Shown here: one piece after another, positions 23,927 to 37,400 of the stretch
How positions within the stretch are numbered: the first letter of the stretch is position 1
How the letters are laid out: the number at the start of each line of letters is the position of its first letter
Origin: Pieris napi
Lineage: Eukaryota; Arthropoda; Insecta; Lepidoptera; Pieridae
DNA length: 64,000 nucleotides
NCBI RefSeq assembly: GCF_905475465.1
Contig: NC_062250.1
Coordinates: forward strand, 4,238,501-4,302,500
Reading direction: 5' to 3'
The notes under the pieces: generated by a model
Seen by the model: the letters and a program-made list of their open reading frames with translations, nothing else
What the model was told of the DNA's origin: nothing
Databases searched by the model: none
Program-made: the position numbers and the translations under genes

Positions 23927-25804
23927 CTGTGGAAGTTCAGAAATGAAACTGTGTAAGCCATGAAGAAGGCCTTGCAGTAGGTGTTTTACTCAACGATCAA
24001 GTAGTATTCCGTGTTAAAACTGAGTTTTGGGTGACGAAAACCAAATACAAAAACTCAATTTAAACATTTATTTTTCTTATAACATTCAGGGACAATACAA
24101 CAATACTAATATTGTATTATTAAATTTAATATTAGTTAACAAATGCATCGTGATCGTTTTCGCATTATATATCGATTAAGTCTAGTTTGCACTACGTTAT
24201 GGAACTATAACGTAGTGCAAACTAGACAAAATACTGGTTTTCAATTAGTTTAGGTTTGTTGAGGTACACTTTCTAGTCTAAGCTGAAGTTATGACACTAT
24301 GATAAGTTATACTTCTCGCTTTGTACGGTGTCTCAGAGTCACAGTCTACTCTGAAAGTCGAGACAGCGCGAACTATGACAACCAAATATTTTTATACGTT
24401 TCTATGTATAGAAACTCGCTTTTGAAAAATGGGAGGCAATTAGTGCTAAATCTCTCTCTAGATTGTCAGTTATTAAATTGGATTTTCAACATATAAGTAT
24501 GAAGTTACTAGAATACTGTGATACTACCAGTCATTGTAATTACAGCAAGTTTAGTAACTTGCAATTTAATTCCCAATCCGATTTTAATATAATTCATACA
24601 GCTATTAATTTTGCAACCTCAGATATAGATATTAAAATAGGGTTTCGTCCTTAAATAAGGGCACAACTATTGGAATGAGCAGTTAAATAGTATTATTGAG
24701 TCCAGAATACACAATTCCACGTATTATAATTGGAAAATACATTAATTGATCTTAATTAAATAGAGCTTCTTATTGAAGGTAAATTTATACTATTCTGTAT
24801 GTTAATTTTAGGGACTAAAAAGGAACCGGGAAATAAGAACGTTAATAAACTACCTAATTGTTAACGTAGAACCCGGAATATTGCATAGCAATTGAATTAT
24901 AGGAACATTAAAGACATAATAAACACATGAAATATATAAATTTAGTTTTTATTTATTGGTAAGTATTTTTTTAAATTTACTTTGAAAATATTCAAGATCT
25001 TGCTAAAAAAGTATATTTAATAATACAATTCACTACGATGATGGTTCAATAATATAATTGTTTAAAATAGAATGACTTTAATTACCTTAATGCTTAGATT
25101 CATGTAGGCTGGCTATGTCTTCAGGAAGGTCTGCATCTCAATTTAAATCAATCCTAGCTGATATTTTTAAAACATTACATCTCATCTTAGAGTGAAACTA
25201 AATAACAACTAGTTTATTTAACATACAGTTTCTAAACGAAGATAACTACTGTTTATGTAATTTAAATTCATGTAAATCATAACAATTTAAAAAAACGCGT
25301 TGATTCGTTCGTTTGATGCGTTTGCGCCTGAGTATTTAGTACGATTGACTTCGGAGTTCGTCGGAACACACGCTTCGGAACTCGCGCTTTGAGTTAACTC
25401 ACACTGACTACTCTCAACTCTGCAGTCTGCCGTCTGCGCAGTACCCACTACCCATGCGTTAGCTCACTTTTCAGATGTCAGTTGTCAGTTATCACTGACT
25501 TTTCGAACATATTATATCTAGTTTATATTTTGTAACTATAGTCTTTTTTAAATGAATTAATAACATAGTACATTATCTAATATAAATACTAAATAGTTGA
25601 TATTATATAAAATGTTTAAATAATTCTTTTTTAAATCTAATTATTTGTTTAAATCTTTTTTTAAATAATATCAATAACCAGCTAATCAATATCAAGATGT
25701 GTAGCGCATTTTTGAGTTAATACATTATATACAACAAAACTGCGACTGATATAATTATTGAATTAAACTTTGGGACACTATAATTTGGAACATTACAGAA
25801 GAAA
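23927..25804. other. Upstream region of the wengen-like gene
   Basis: Mostly AT-rich, with no coding sequence seen. A locally GC-richer, CpG-containing block at about 25290-25460 (GCGTTGATTCG, GTTCGTCGGAACACACG, CTCGCGCTTTGAG) is a candidate for the promoter or 5' non-coding exon of the minus-strand gene. This is inference only. A long hairpin lies at 24180-24227. Confidence 0.35.
24180..24227. repeat. Perfect inverted repeat, 21-bp arms, 6-base loop
   Basis: GTCTAGTTTGCACTACGTTA(T) at 24180-24200 is followed after GGAACT by its exact reverse complement at 24207-24227. It could be the ends of a deleted MITE or a hairpin-forming element. Confidence 0.95.
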
Positions 25805-26378
25805 ATGACCTATCTAACCGCTGGCTGCGCGTTACCTGCGATGACCATCCGTGATTCTACGCGTGTATGTATAGGTCCCATGGCTGAAACGACGAAACTG
25901 ACTTACTCATCGAGCACATCTATAAATTCCCTGCTCGAAAAGGTTCCGTCCGCTGAACTCGTGATATCACGATACTTGGCGATTTTACCGCCCACCATAT
26001 CGGTTGGCTGGTCTCTGAACACCGACCACGCGGGCAGATTCTTTCACAATTACTTTGCATTGGCATACGATTTGGCATAAATGGTCCCTACGATCATAAG
26101 AATACCAGATGTGAATTAGCATAAACCCGCTTTGTTGGTCCTTCTGCTGACTTCGCATCCGGAGAACTACCAATTCTCTGTTGACCCGTTATTGGGTTCA
26201 TCGGCTCATTACGTGGTCCGGAGCACGGTGCCGTTCACACGCCCTACATGTCCTCGGTTCGCGGACTGTGGCCATGTGTGGCACTACATGTCAGCAGATT
26301 AGGATGGGATGCGGTATTTTTTGCGTCCTACTCTCGATCCCAATGCCGTTGTTGACGTTGTTGCCGAGGTAGCAAGTC
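25805..26378 (+). pseudogene. Decayed LINE endonuclease domain
   Basis: A single frame with a few stops reads ..LEKVPSAELVISRYLAILPP, NTDHAGRFFHNYFALAYDL, VPTIIRIPD, LLTSHPENYQFSVDPLLGSS, AHYVVRSTVPF and WHYMSAD. These match the second half of an APE-type endonuclease of Lepidopteran LINEs (the GDFNAHH..DHAGR..FALAYDL region and the LGSSDH motif, here SSAHY). It is clearly non-functional. Confidence 0.7.
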
Positions 26379-26534
26379 TTAGTAAAACACTCTTTTAAGC
26401 CGGCCTTGCGTCGATAATGCTTTAAAGAGAAGACATTTTGTGATGCGACTATCGGTCAACTTAAAAAAGTTTATAACTCAGTCTCCAGGTCTTTCAAATG
26501 AGAAATCACTCGGGCAAAATCAGATCATATTGTC

Positions 26535-26705
26535 AGGCTGACGTCAGAGTCTGTCCACGATGACACCTCTGCCTTTGTGTGTGGTATAAGTAGACAGCGG
26601 TGTCATCGTCATAGAGGGCTAGCTCCATATTGGGAGCTCTAGGGATGTCGTCGGTAAACAGCGTGAACAGGGGCGCGAGGACCGGGCCTTGAGAGACTCC
26701 GGCCC
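26535..26705 (-). pseudogene. Decayed LINE reverse-transcriptase fragment
   Basis: On the minus strand it reads AGVSQGPVLAPLFTLFTDDI, PRAPNMELALYDDDTAVYLY, the AGVPQGS..YADDT region of reverse transcriptase with the catalytic YADD changed to YDDD. It lies next to, but opposite in orientation to, the endonuclease relic at 25805, so the element was rearranged or two copies are present. Confidence 0.7.
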
Positions 26706-27347
26706 TAATGGGTTGAGGGGACGATAACGTTCCCTCTTCGCTTTAACGCATTGAATGGTCGGAAGAACGCGTTGTTCTACTTCTCGTGTACTAAATATGT
26801 ATATAACCCATGATGAGCATACAATATTTAAAAGAAATTATATTCAAATTAATTTCCCTTACATGAAATATCTATCCTACAACTTCGTGTTTGACTATAG
26901 TGCCACCTATATTAACATAATGTGTCTTCACTATAAACCTGTTAGAAGTTAACCTGTAAGCGTTTAGAGAAATCTCGGTACGAGAGCATCTCTTTTGATT
27001 GCACCAGCCGATACTCAAATCTGTGAACTACTCCACACCTCGCTACGTCTTCAGGGGGGCCAGAGACTATTTAACAACAGGACGCCAACGAAATTACGCT
27101 GCCGTAGTATATTATAAGTCAAGCTCTTAATAAGGCAATGTAAACAAAAGTTATTTAAACGGATATGTGGGGTTAATATTCAATGTGATTCCTTCTATGA
27201 TTTTTATTATTGATCACACCATTGACGCTTTGTAGGTGAAATATAACATAGAAATAAATAAGTCGTATTGTAAATGCGGTTTTTTTTGTCGGTCAATAAA
27301 TTAATGAATTGACGATCCAAAAATTATAGTTTGAAATCAAAATGTCG

Positions 27348-27391
27348 GTTAAATAGGGACAAATATTTATAAATATTTGTCCCTATTTAAC
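27348..27391. repeat. Perfect 44-bp palindrome
   Basis: The left half GTTAAATAGGGACAAATATT(TA) is followed without spacer by its exact reverse complement. It lies about 570 bp upstream of the stasimon start. See findings. Confidence 0.97.
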
Positions 27392-27962
27392 AACTTACTT
27401 ATTATTGCTTTTTAATATTATACTACATGCCTTAAAAATGAGACCAGCTTCTTAAAAATACTTTTTCAACCACAATGATATAAATCGATCTTATGAAAAT
27501 GGGATAGAAGATCGAATTTGGATGGCCTCCAGGTTTTGCGATCCTCATCGGATGAGTTTTTTTTCGCTAATTTAATTATTTTTTGTTAATTAGTGAATAA
27601 GTCTGAACTTCATCTATCATTCAAATTCAGATAAACCTTGCCACTTGTTCTAAAAAACGTCTGTGGTATATAATTTTCTGTGATTGAAAAATTGACAAAT
27701 GTAGCCGGTTTGTCATTACTAAATCCTGCGTGTCATACCCAAACCCATACCATAAGGCAATTAAGGCATAGAGTATAGACTATAGACTGGACTAAGCCGG
27801 GAGCCCCTAATTACTTTTTGTTTACTAATTAGTAATAGCAATTCACAACTATATCCAATTTTGTATTATTTAGATATTGTCGAACTTTTATAAATTATTT
27901 TAGCTTAAATTTCTTAAAACGCATGGAACAAGCATAGCTCTTTTGCCTATAAATATATAAAA

Positions 27963-30182
27963 ATGAATGTTTCAAATCGAAGACAAAATCGGGCATTAAA
28001 TTGTCCCCAAGGTGAAGTTATTGTTCAAGATCCATCAATATCTTCTACTATGAAGAATCCAGCTCACATTATTAAAAAGGATAGCATTGGATTGCTTTAC
28101 CCTGTTCAAAGTACCTACCTCATTCCTATATTCCTATCTATCTAGCCATAATTGGTCATAAAAGAGCACATCAGTGATATAATATTAATAACTTTTCTGT
28201 ACCAATTTTTCAAAACCGAACCATTCCATATATTAATTAGAGTGAGCAGTATTTAATTCTGTATAAGTCACAACATAATGGTTGATTGTTTTAGTATTTT
28301 TTTATGTAGTAAGTTTAGTTAGTTATTTAAATATACTTATCATGAATAGTAAATTTTAATAGTGATTTTTTTACAGACCCACAAACTGCAGTCAACAATA
28401 ACAGTTTGTCAACATCAAAAGCTGTGATAATAGTAGCAATTATCTTTTTGTCTTCAGTTTTGGCTTTGGGATTTCTTTATAAACAATTTCCTGATTTGGA
28501 AGAGTAAGTTTTTGTAACATTTATTGTTTTCTTCATATATTTTTATTTGATTATTAAATTTTCTTGCCAGAGGTTCAATAACCTATGTCCATCAAGAAGT
28601 AATATAATATATTGTATGTGTATATTCCTTTAAACTTAAGACTGTCTTATTCTTTAAAATAAATAATTCTAAGTTATTATTACAGGCTCCTATCAAAAAG
28701 TATTTATAGCCTTGCATTAGCTGAAATAATACATTTAAGACAACATACAATCCACATTTTAAAATTTATCAGCTGTGGATATGTTTATTATTCATATATT
28801 ATGATGTTTCTATAACTAACTTCTTATATAATAAATTTCATTGTATTATTTTGGCATTCCAGTCAAGAAAGACAACATTTGAAATTACCATGGGATCTTG
28901 ATGACGCAAAACACCTTGGTCTTGTTTTAGATAGATATAAAGAAAAGTATTTTTATGAAGTATTACTAGGAGTGTTTTTGGTCTATATATTGTATCCTTT
29001 TAACAGTCAATGCTTAATGCAATGCTTATATTGAATAAGAAATTAGGCTATGGGTTATGTATAGCCATGTTAAAATTAGAGATGAATTTTTTACATTAAA
29101 GCTATTATGTAGAAACATTATGTACTATATCAATGCTTTGTCATATGCAATCTAAAAATTGTTACGCTTCAATAATCTTCCATAATTAATATTCAGTTTG
29201 CAAACATTTGCAATCCCAGGCTCTTTATTCCTCAGTATACTTTCAGGATTTCTGTTTCCATTTTATTTTGCCCTAATATTAGTATGTTGTTGTTCTGCTA
29301 TTGGAGCAAGCCTGTGTTTCTTCTTATCAAACATACTAGGCAAAAGAGTTGTGAAAATGTTTTTTCCTGAAAAAGCGGCACAGTGGTCAATTGCTGTTGA
29401 AAAGCACAAACACAATTTGCTCAATTACATGATATTTTTGAGGGTCACACCATTTTTACCTAACTGGTTTATTAACTTGACTGCACCAGTCATTGGAGTT
29501 CCATTGGTGCCTTTTGCTTTGGGAACTTTTATAGGTAAGTATAGCCTTTGACATGGTTTCCTTATTACCATTAATGTTGAATTATTATGTGCTAAAGCTG
29601 AACAGTAATATAGTTGTTGGTACTGAAATAGACACTTTTTTAATGGTTCTCAGTAACTATAGACATAATAAATCAATTCTGTATCAATCAATTATGTAAG
29701 AAGAAAAGACAGTTGCGCTACAACCCTTGGTAAGGTCTTAGATTTGTGTATGTGTTCTGTGATAATTTTTTTCAAAAGGTCGATCTGTAGGTCTACGGCT
29801 CCTTTCTTGATTTTATACCGGTATTATTATGATGTTTTCTTTTACCATGCAAGCAAGCGTATAATGTGAATAGAATTAATCCAGTGGTTCAAGCAGGGGT
29901 TCAAACCTATGATTTCAGGGAGAGTTGCATGCTGAAGTCACTCGGCATACTATTTATTTAAGAAGTAGTATTTATTTATGAGTATGATTTCACAATAATG
30001 TGTATTTTTTAGGTGTCGCCCCACCATCGTTTGTTGCCATACAAGCTGGTCAGACATTGCACACTCTGACATCAACCAGTGATGCATGGTCATGGACTTC
30101 GATGACAGTACTAGCTCTGTTTGCCATAATCTCTTTAGTACCTGTTTTACTCAAACAAAAACTTAAGAAGAAGTTTGAATAA
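27963..30182 (+). CDS. stas: TMEM41B/Stasimon homologue, ER VTT-domain scramblase
   Basis: Exons: 27963-28011 (or to 28110), 28377-28503, 28863-28991, 29197-29534 and 30013-30182 (TAA), all phase-compatible, giving about 270 or 303 residues. Conserved parts: TM1 (KAVIIVAIIFLSSVLALGFL), then YIFLQTFAIPGSLFLSILSG, the VTT core (FFLSNILGKRVVKMF), FLRVTPFLPNWFINLTAPVI, GTFIGVAPPSFVAIQAGQTL, and a final TM followed by the ER-type basic end KQKLKKKFE. TMEM41B proteins are ER phospholipid scramblases needed for autophagosome and lipoprotein formation; the fly gene stasimon acts in motor circuits. Exon 1 is uncertain because two donors leave the same phase: AAG|GTGAAG at 28012 (stronger consensus) and AAA|GTACCT at 28111. 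No TATA box is evident. Confidence 0.93.
29708..29952 (-). repeat. tRNA-derived SINE (family A), old copy in stasimon intron 4
   Basis: Diverged but recognisable: TTGCGCTACAACCC at the left, GATGTTTTCTTTTACC in the body, and GGTTCAAACCTATGATTTCAGG with GAAGTCACTCGGCATACT at the tRNA-like end, all reversed relative to 11828-12090. Confidence 0.6.
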
Positions 30183-31461
30183 CTATTTTTATTTGTAGTT
30201 AATTTATTTTAGATGAATTGATAGTATGATTAAATGTACATTCCGAGAGAATGATTATTTACTTTGTGTTATAATTTTGAATATTTAGTTCAACAATACT
30301 ACAATTTCAAAGATAAACATTCATTTGTTTTATTGTTACATTCATTCAGTTCACTAATACAAAACTGAACTGAAAATATAAGACACATTTGAAACCATTT
30401 TAATTTATAAGTTTCTGTGGATTGAACTAAGTGCCAATGAAATAATTTTCATGACTAATACAAAAAATTATGTCTAGAAGCCAATACTGAGTCCATATTT
30501 TTATTTGCATCTTGGTCTTGGTAGGTAGCTTCCCTATTATATATTAATATGCGGAAATAATTATAATTGTAATGACCTACTTAACTATTCATATAAATTT
30601 AAAATTCATGAAATCAATTGTGGCCAAGTGACGTTCTAGTTTAATTTACCTAATTATTTTTTGTAAAAGAAATGGGTTAATATTAATGTAGGCACTGGGT
30701 ACTTCACCTCCCGGACCGACATCCGCATCAATTTAACATATTGACCCGGCGGCAAATAAAAAAGGCACGGGTGGCACACATTGAAAAAACTTTTCAAATA
30801 GACATTGTAATAGTAATACAGTTACAGGCACAAAAAAATATTTCGCTAGTAATAGATATGTATGTCGATTTGTAGACACATGTCACATGCTCTTTTTGTA
30901 CAAATTCTGAATTTCTATTATAATTATTATATACTTTATTAGCACAATTGTCCACATAGATGGTCAAGGATATCGAATCAACAAATACGTAAAATTAAAA
31001 GAGACCGCGATATTTCAAGAAAAAAAAGCTAACAATATAAGCCCCTCCCTAATTTTAGTTTCTGCCCGATTACATTGGTAAAGATAAGGTACGGCGAAAC
31101 AGCCGCGAATATTTAAATTTCGGACATCGACGTTCACCAATCTCTAATCACTGATAATGATCCCTGACGCAATAGTAACACACAATTGACAAAAGCCTTA
31201 TGCAAAACCTGGATTTAACTTAAAGCTATTGGAAAAGAATCATTTTTCACAATGCATTCTCTAGACACATGCTAACCACAAAATAATTACGATAAGATAA
31301 CAGTAAGTAGCCGTGTCCCGATAATTCTGTCAATGCAACTAAAGAGCGTCGATACATCGACATGCTCTCTTAAAATGTATTTTCAATAGTATAATGTAAA
31401 AGATCCGCCTAGTGATACGTTAATTCAGTGCTTAAGTAAAATGCCCGTGACAACTTCCTGA
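30183..31461. other. Intergenic between stasimon and the MCT-like gene
   Basis: Contains the stasimon 3' UTR and the upstream region of the next gene, which is in the same direction. No canonical AATAAA lies close behind the stasimon stop. A GC-richer stretch near 30690-30770 is unexplained. No gene seen. Confidence 0.4.
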
Positions 31462-34400
31462 ATGGATTTCAATGGACAACAAGAAAGCGCTGGATGGCGC
31501 TGGTCACTTCTTATATCAGCTATATTCTTGAACGTGAGTAACAAATAACAATTGCAAAATATTAACTTAGTGAAATGTAAACAGGTAATCCTTTATAAAT
31601 ATTTTATGTATGCAAACGGAAATTCATATGCGTCACTATTAAATAACAACTATTAACGACGTACTAAAACAAATAACACAAAGGAACATTGAAAGATATG
31701 GTTTCAGAAATGATATACAATTTAAAGCTACGTAAAATCTAATAGGAATTAAAATCTGACGAGGAATATCAGGCGAGCCAATCTTAAGTCTTTTGTGAAG
31801 TCCTGAATCATATCATTTTAGTATCTTTGTTGTCAAAAAGTTGGCGTCAATAGATAATTATAACGACGTATGTTTCGTAACTACGAGGGAATCACGCATT
31901 TCAATGATACTCAGATTTATACCTATCTATTAATTTAATATGTATTTCAAATTTGGCTTTAAGTAGAAAAAATTTACTAAATTATAGGAGATACAATTTT
32001 GACCGATTTAGAAGGTGTAAACTACACAAAAATAATTGTAATTATAGCTATTGTTTTAAATCAAGTGTTTTTCGAATTATTCAGGTAAAATCATTTAAGT
32101 AGGTACACTGTACTTAATAGTTATTTCAAGAACAAGCTAGGTGCATTTCTAAGGACCTCTTCTTATACATTATCTTTAACACAATAGGCCTCACAGCCCT
32201 ACTCAGAGTCGTTCATTTAGAAATAACGCTTATTTAGCTCTCCTAAAAAGTCTTTAGTATCATTAAAATATTTAAACTGTGTCTAAATTAATTTTTAGCT
32301 GTATCTAGTTACTTCTAGATTACTTGTAAAGCTATTTGCGAGTATATTTTTGCATGACATTCCGACGTAAACAATATTACATTTGTTATTTAGTTCTAAT
32401 GGCTAATGGTTTTATCTCTCCGAGGCCATGTCAGTTGGACGTTATCATGCCGTCAATATACACAGGTGACAGATAACAAGATGTAGAAAATATCGCAATC
32501 TTATTTGTTGAACTAATGAATTATTAATGGGCACTTAGGTACTAATCGTGTAGTAACAAGTGTAACAAGTATACCTATTTTAATTGCGGTTCTGCTATGT
32601 ATAAACAATTGAAATATATAATTGTTAATATTGACGGCGTTTCAACAGATTTGATGCTGAATGAAAATGTTCTTAGAGATCCTAGCACTTAAAGTACCAA
32701 CGATGACAGATATTATTTTTTAAGACGATTTCTAAATTGTACTTGAAACGTATTAAATAAAGAAAGATAGTAAATTTTATATTCAATAGTATATTAAATT
32801 TTAAATGTTTCGCAAACTATACACTTCATCACTTCGATTGCATCCAATCGTGCTATCGTAGAAAGCCAAGTTTATTATATGTTATATACATATAATCAGG
32901 TTCTAATTTAGCAATCATGTAAAGTATAACTATCAAACAAAAAATATAAAAAATAGTTTCTAAAAGTAATCATTTGTTTTTTTTTGTACGCAAATAGATG
33001 ATCAACCTTCTGTGCCTGACGCACGCCGTCAACTTTTTTGGTCAAAGGCATTCTGGATTCCTCATGATGTTTCTTCAAAAATAATTCAGAATTCAAAAAG
33101 TTATTATGATTTTGACGTTAAAGAACTGTTCCAACGCTTTTTTCTGCTCCGCATGTTACTATTGTAATCTTTACTAATATTATAAAAAGGTAAAGCTTGT
33201 AGCTTGTTTGGCGGTAATCTCTGGATCTACTGAACCGATTTTGAAAATTGCCACGTTATTTGTGATTGTCATTGGCTAAATATTTACCTGAAAAATGAAA
33301 AGACTTTTTTGTGGTAGTCGGATTTGCAAAGTCGGAGAAAAAACGGTCGAACGAAAACGTTTCTTACGAACGCTGTCTTAACGATGAGATACAGAAAAGT
33401 CAGATAGCGTATGTTTGTTGTAGCGTAGCTTTTACAAGTAGGTAGGTATATTATTTAAAATCTAGCCCCCTGTCGCGTCTACCTGTCTGTTCGCTCTAAA
33501 CTTAAATATTTTGGCACGCATTTTATTGCGGTTTTCATCAATAACTAGAATGATTTATAAGAAAGGTATAGATATATAATTTTCATAATTTCGGTTCACG
33601 GTTTCGGTCACGGTTGTCCCTGCGAAGAGCCACGGGTCAACGGTTAACTACTACAAAAATGTGACATTTTAACGCGTCTTAATTCAATAAAAGTTAATTT
33701 AACCGTCTGATACTGGCGTGATTCAAGACAAGTGAAGAAGAAATTTTTCAGTAATTACCTACTTATTATTGCACAATTTAATCATTAACAATTAAATTAA
33801 TTCATTGTATAATCTATAAAAACATGTGATCACGTGCTTTGTTTAATTAAAATGCAATTCGTTATACGAACTAAAACATGATACGTTTGATTAATTGATT
33901 CAGGATAATTACAAAATATTTTGGTGACGTCAAGATTATTAAGATAAAGAAATTGTTATCTACTAACGTCGCAATATAATCTAAAGAATCTAGAATTTAA
34001 TTGTCTTTGTCAATAGTTTTCAATAAAGACAACAACTAAACCACAGAAAAATTATTCGGAAAAATTAAATTGACATGACGTATAATATATCTGTCAATTA
34101 TATTATACATGTCCAGAAATATTTGGGTACGCATATCTCAAAAACGATTGAACTGGTTTTGATAATTGTTGGATTGTTCACTAAGTTGGAATCGAATTGA
34201 AATCAAATATGGTAATAACGCTTTATTTACATCACAATTACACAAAACAGGATTAAATCAATGAAGAAATTAGGTACATTGTGCCCCTTTAATAACGTAC
34301 ATTTACTTACGGTATTAACAGTTGTGCGCTGCCTATATTCATATTTTATTCTTTGCAATTTAAAATGTACAGAAAACTGTTTTGCTATTTAATTTATTAT

Positions 34401-37400
34401 TATTTACCGATACATACCAACACTCACACTTACAGTATGCACTAGATATATACAAAGACTCATTACAGAATCAGAAAAAATACGATTAAAACCAAAATTT
34501 AAAGAAGAAAAAAGCAATGACAGTTCATTAAAATTTAATTAAAGAAAAAATCTTTATCTTAACTGTCTAGGAACGATGTCAGCGTATCTGTGTCTAATAA
34601 CTTCTTCTATAAATGTAGAATAAACAATACTGCGTAAACTATACAAAAAGAGAGAGAGAGAGAACAAGACTAAGCAGTGTTGGACTAGTGGTATCAGCGT
34701 CCCCCCCAAGGTCCAAGCCTTGACGTGGCGGGGGGGCTCTAGTACTTGGAGTGCAAGCCAGCACTTTAGGGAAGCCGATTGGACCGATGGGAAGGTTCTC
34801 AGTAGGCTTCTTTAAATAGAAGAAACTTGATGAACAACAGACGCGTGAAGCACGTAGAAGTAGTGTTCTTTGAGGGAAGGTGTGCGTCATCTATTTTCGC
34901 ACGTGGGATGGCCGGCTTGCAAAGCCAGCGTTTTTGGTGTATCATGTTATCTGGGGTGTAAGCCAGCACCTTGGGGAAATGTATGGACCGAACTTTTGTA
35001 GTAGCCTTTAAAGGCAAGAGGTGCGTCTTATTGCGTACGTGGGATGGCCAGCTCGTATAACTGGCGTTTGTGAATATCAAGAGCATTGCTCTTGGCACAC
35101 TGTATTTGAAACTTGTGGAGTTGCCAGACTTCCATAGATCACGACCCCAGGTGGCGAATAGGGGTCCTCGCACTCGCCCGCGGGGGTACCAGTTGGACTT
35201 CCGACATCCAACTGGCGTGGACCAAAACTGGTGGGCTCAGGGCGTGCCCCCGGTTCAATTTTTGAATCGGTAACGACCGGTGTTGAGCGCATATTTTTGC
35301 GTTGAGTTGGTGAAGAGCTTGCGTGTCTTTTTACATTTGTAATGCTCAGTAGCTTCTGCATATTGTAGATGACCTTCTAGGTCAATGGCGCGATGGATCT
35401 GGTGACTGCGATAAGCAGTTTCTGGGTGGGTTTCGACTCTCCGTCGGGCAACCTGTTACCTCCGGCGTGTGTCGTTGTCATGTCTAGCGGCATGCTTGTG
35501 GCCAGGGGGGCTTGCCTTTATTGGCCGGCCCTGAGAGAAAGGAAAATCTCAATAAAAAACCCTTAAATTCCCGACATTGGGGCGCCTTGTAGGTTTTGCG
35601 CGGTGTCGGTTACCTGTATTTACAGGTGGCTGGTGAGTAAAGTCAGTCGCTAGCGGCCAGCCCTCGGATACCACCCGTCCTCCGAGTGGTATAAGGGTTA
35701 CCTAGGTGCAGGGGGCACCACCTGGGTGGACTGTGTATTTCCCCCATGGAAAATAATTTATGAAATGACAACAATAAATAATCTAATAAACAAAAAAACC
35801 AAATCAAAAGAAGATGTTAGTGTGGAGATGCCGTGTGATGCGGCTGAGCAGGAGGCTGGAGTGGCAACGGCGGGCGATCAGTTTGTTTTGCCAGCGCCCC
35901 CCAGTGATATTATGTTGGAGTGCCCTGAGATGTCGGATTCTTCCACATACTCAGGTGTTGAAGCAAGGGAGTCTTTGACAGTTTCATCGCGGTTTTGGAG
36001 CTCCCGGAAGCGTTTCAGAGAAGTCGCTGACACTGATTCAGATATCGCTAGAGAGGCGACTTCAAAGATAACGCGGCGTAAAGGCAGAGGTAGGCCATCC
36101 ACTAAGGGCGAGAATGTGGATCCGGTTCCTGCTAATAAATCTGCCAAGTTGAAAGAAACTAGAGCTGAGAAAAAGGCTCGCGAGGAAGAAGAGCTTTTGG
36201 CCTTGGAAATGAAAGCTCGAGAAACACAATGTACTCTATCTTCTGTCTTGGTGTCGGAACAGGGCGAGGATATGTCATTGGATTTAGTAAAGAGGATTGA
36301 GGCTAGCCTGGGAGTTGTTGAAAAGGTTGCCACAAAATCGTCCAATATCAAAGGACAATGGGTCCATATGGCTAAAAATGCCATTGCGGACATGCGGAAG
36401 GATATTGGGGTGCTTGCTAAACGTTCAGTTTCTGAGGAAACTCGATCTCTGCGTGAAGACAACGAGCGCCTCAAAAAGCTAATTGAGATACTCCAGCAGG
36501 ATATGACGGATCTTCGGAAACATGTTGGAGTTAATTCAAAGGAGCCACCGCTCACTCCTTCTCTCCTCGAGGAGTTTGAGGCAAATCTGATGCGCCGTAT
36601 CGGGGATAGATTAAATGCACGGTTTGAGAGTCTAGAGCCTAGGCTTAATCCTGCACCTGTATTAAGGCCTTCTCTAGCCGCGGACCGACGCAAGGTCGTT
36701 GGGCCCCCTAGATTTGAGTCAGGTCCATCCCAGGATAATAGACAGGTGAATAGTAGAAGCTTGGTGCAAGCAGCATCTACTGCTTTGCCCCAAGGACCAT
36801 CCTCTATTTCAAAAAAGAAGAAAAATAAAAGAATTGCAGGAGAGGAAATATTGGCCATTGAAAAGGTATCTGCTATTACTCAGCCCTCGCCTCTGCAATC
36901 GGCTTCCAACCTTTCTAAGGAACATTGGTTGATTGTTGGGAAAAGAAAGAAAAGAAAAAGGAAGAAAAGGGAAAGGTCAGGTGTTGTGTTAGCTCAACCA
37001 ACTGTAACAGGTTTTCAGGCACCAGTTAAAAAGCCAAGACTGCGTACTCCCCGAACAGCTGCTGTTGTTGTAACTGTTCCGGCGGAAGTTCAGAAAAAAG
37101 GCGTAACATATGCGGAGGCTATTAAAGAAGCGAAAGGCCAGATTAGGCTAGAAGAGTTGGGAATTGAAGCAGTTAGGTTTAGACGTGCCGCAACTGGTGC
37201 TGCCATTATACAAGTCACTGGTGAAGGTGGAGGAGATAAAGCAGATGTTCTGGCTAAAAAATTAAGGGAGTTGTATGGTACGAAGGGCATCCTTGTATCG
37301 AGGCCTGTTAAATCTGTTGAGGTAAGAGTATCAGGCTTAGACGATTCTGTTACTGCTGACGAAGTAAAATTCGCTGTGTGTAAAAAAGGGGAGTGCTCAT

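Noticed and set aside
23617..23963. Overlapping frames on both strands around the wengen first exon
   Set aside because: Shadows of the TNF-receptor exon, which has signal peptide, Cys-rich repeat and TM helix in one frame.
35878..36858. 326-codon minus-strand open frame
   Set aside because: It lies antisense within LINE ORF1 (35726-37852), whose domains are clear. The antisense frame shows no family features.
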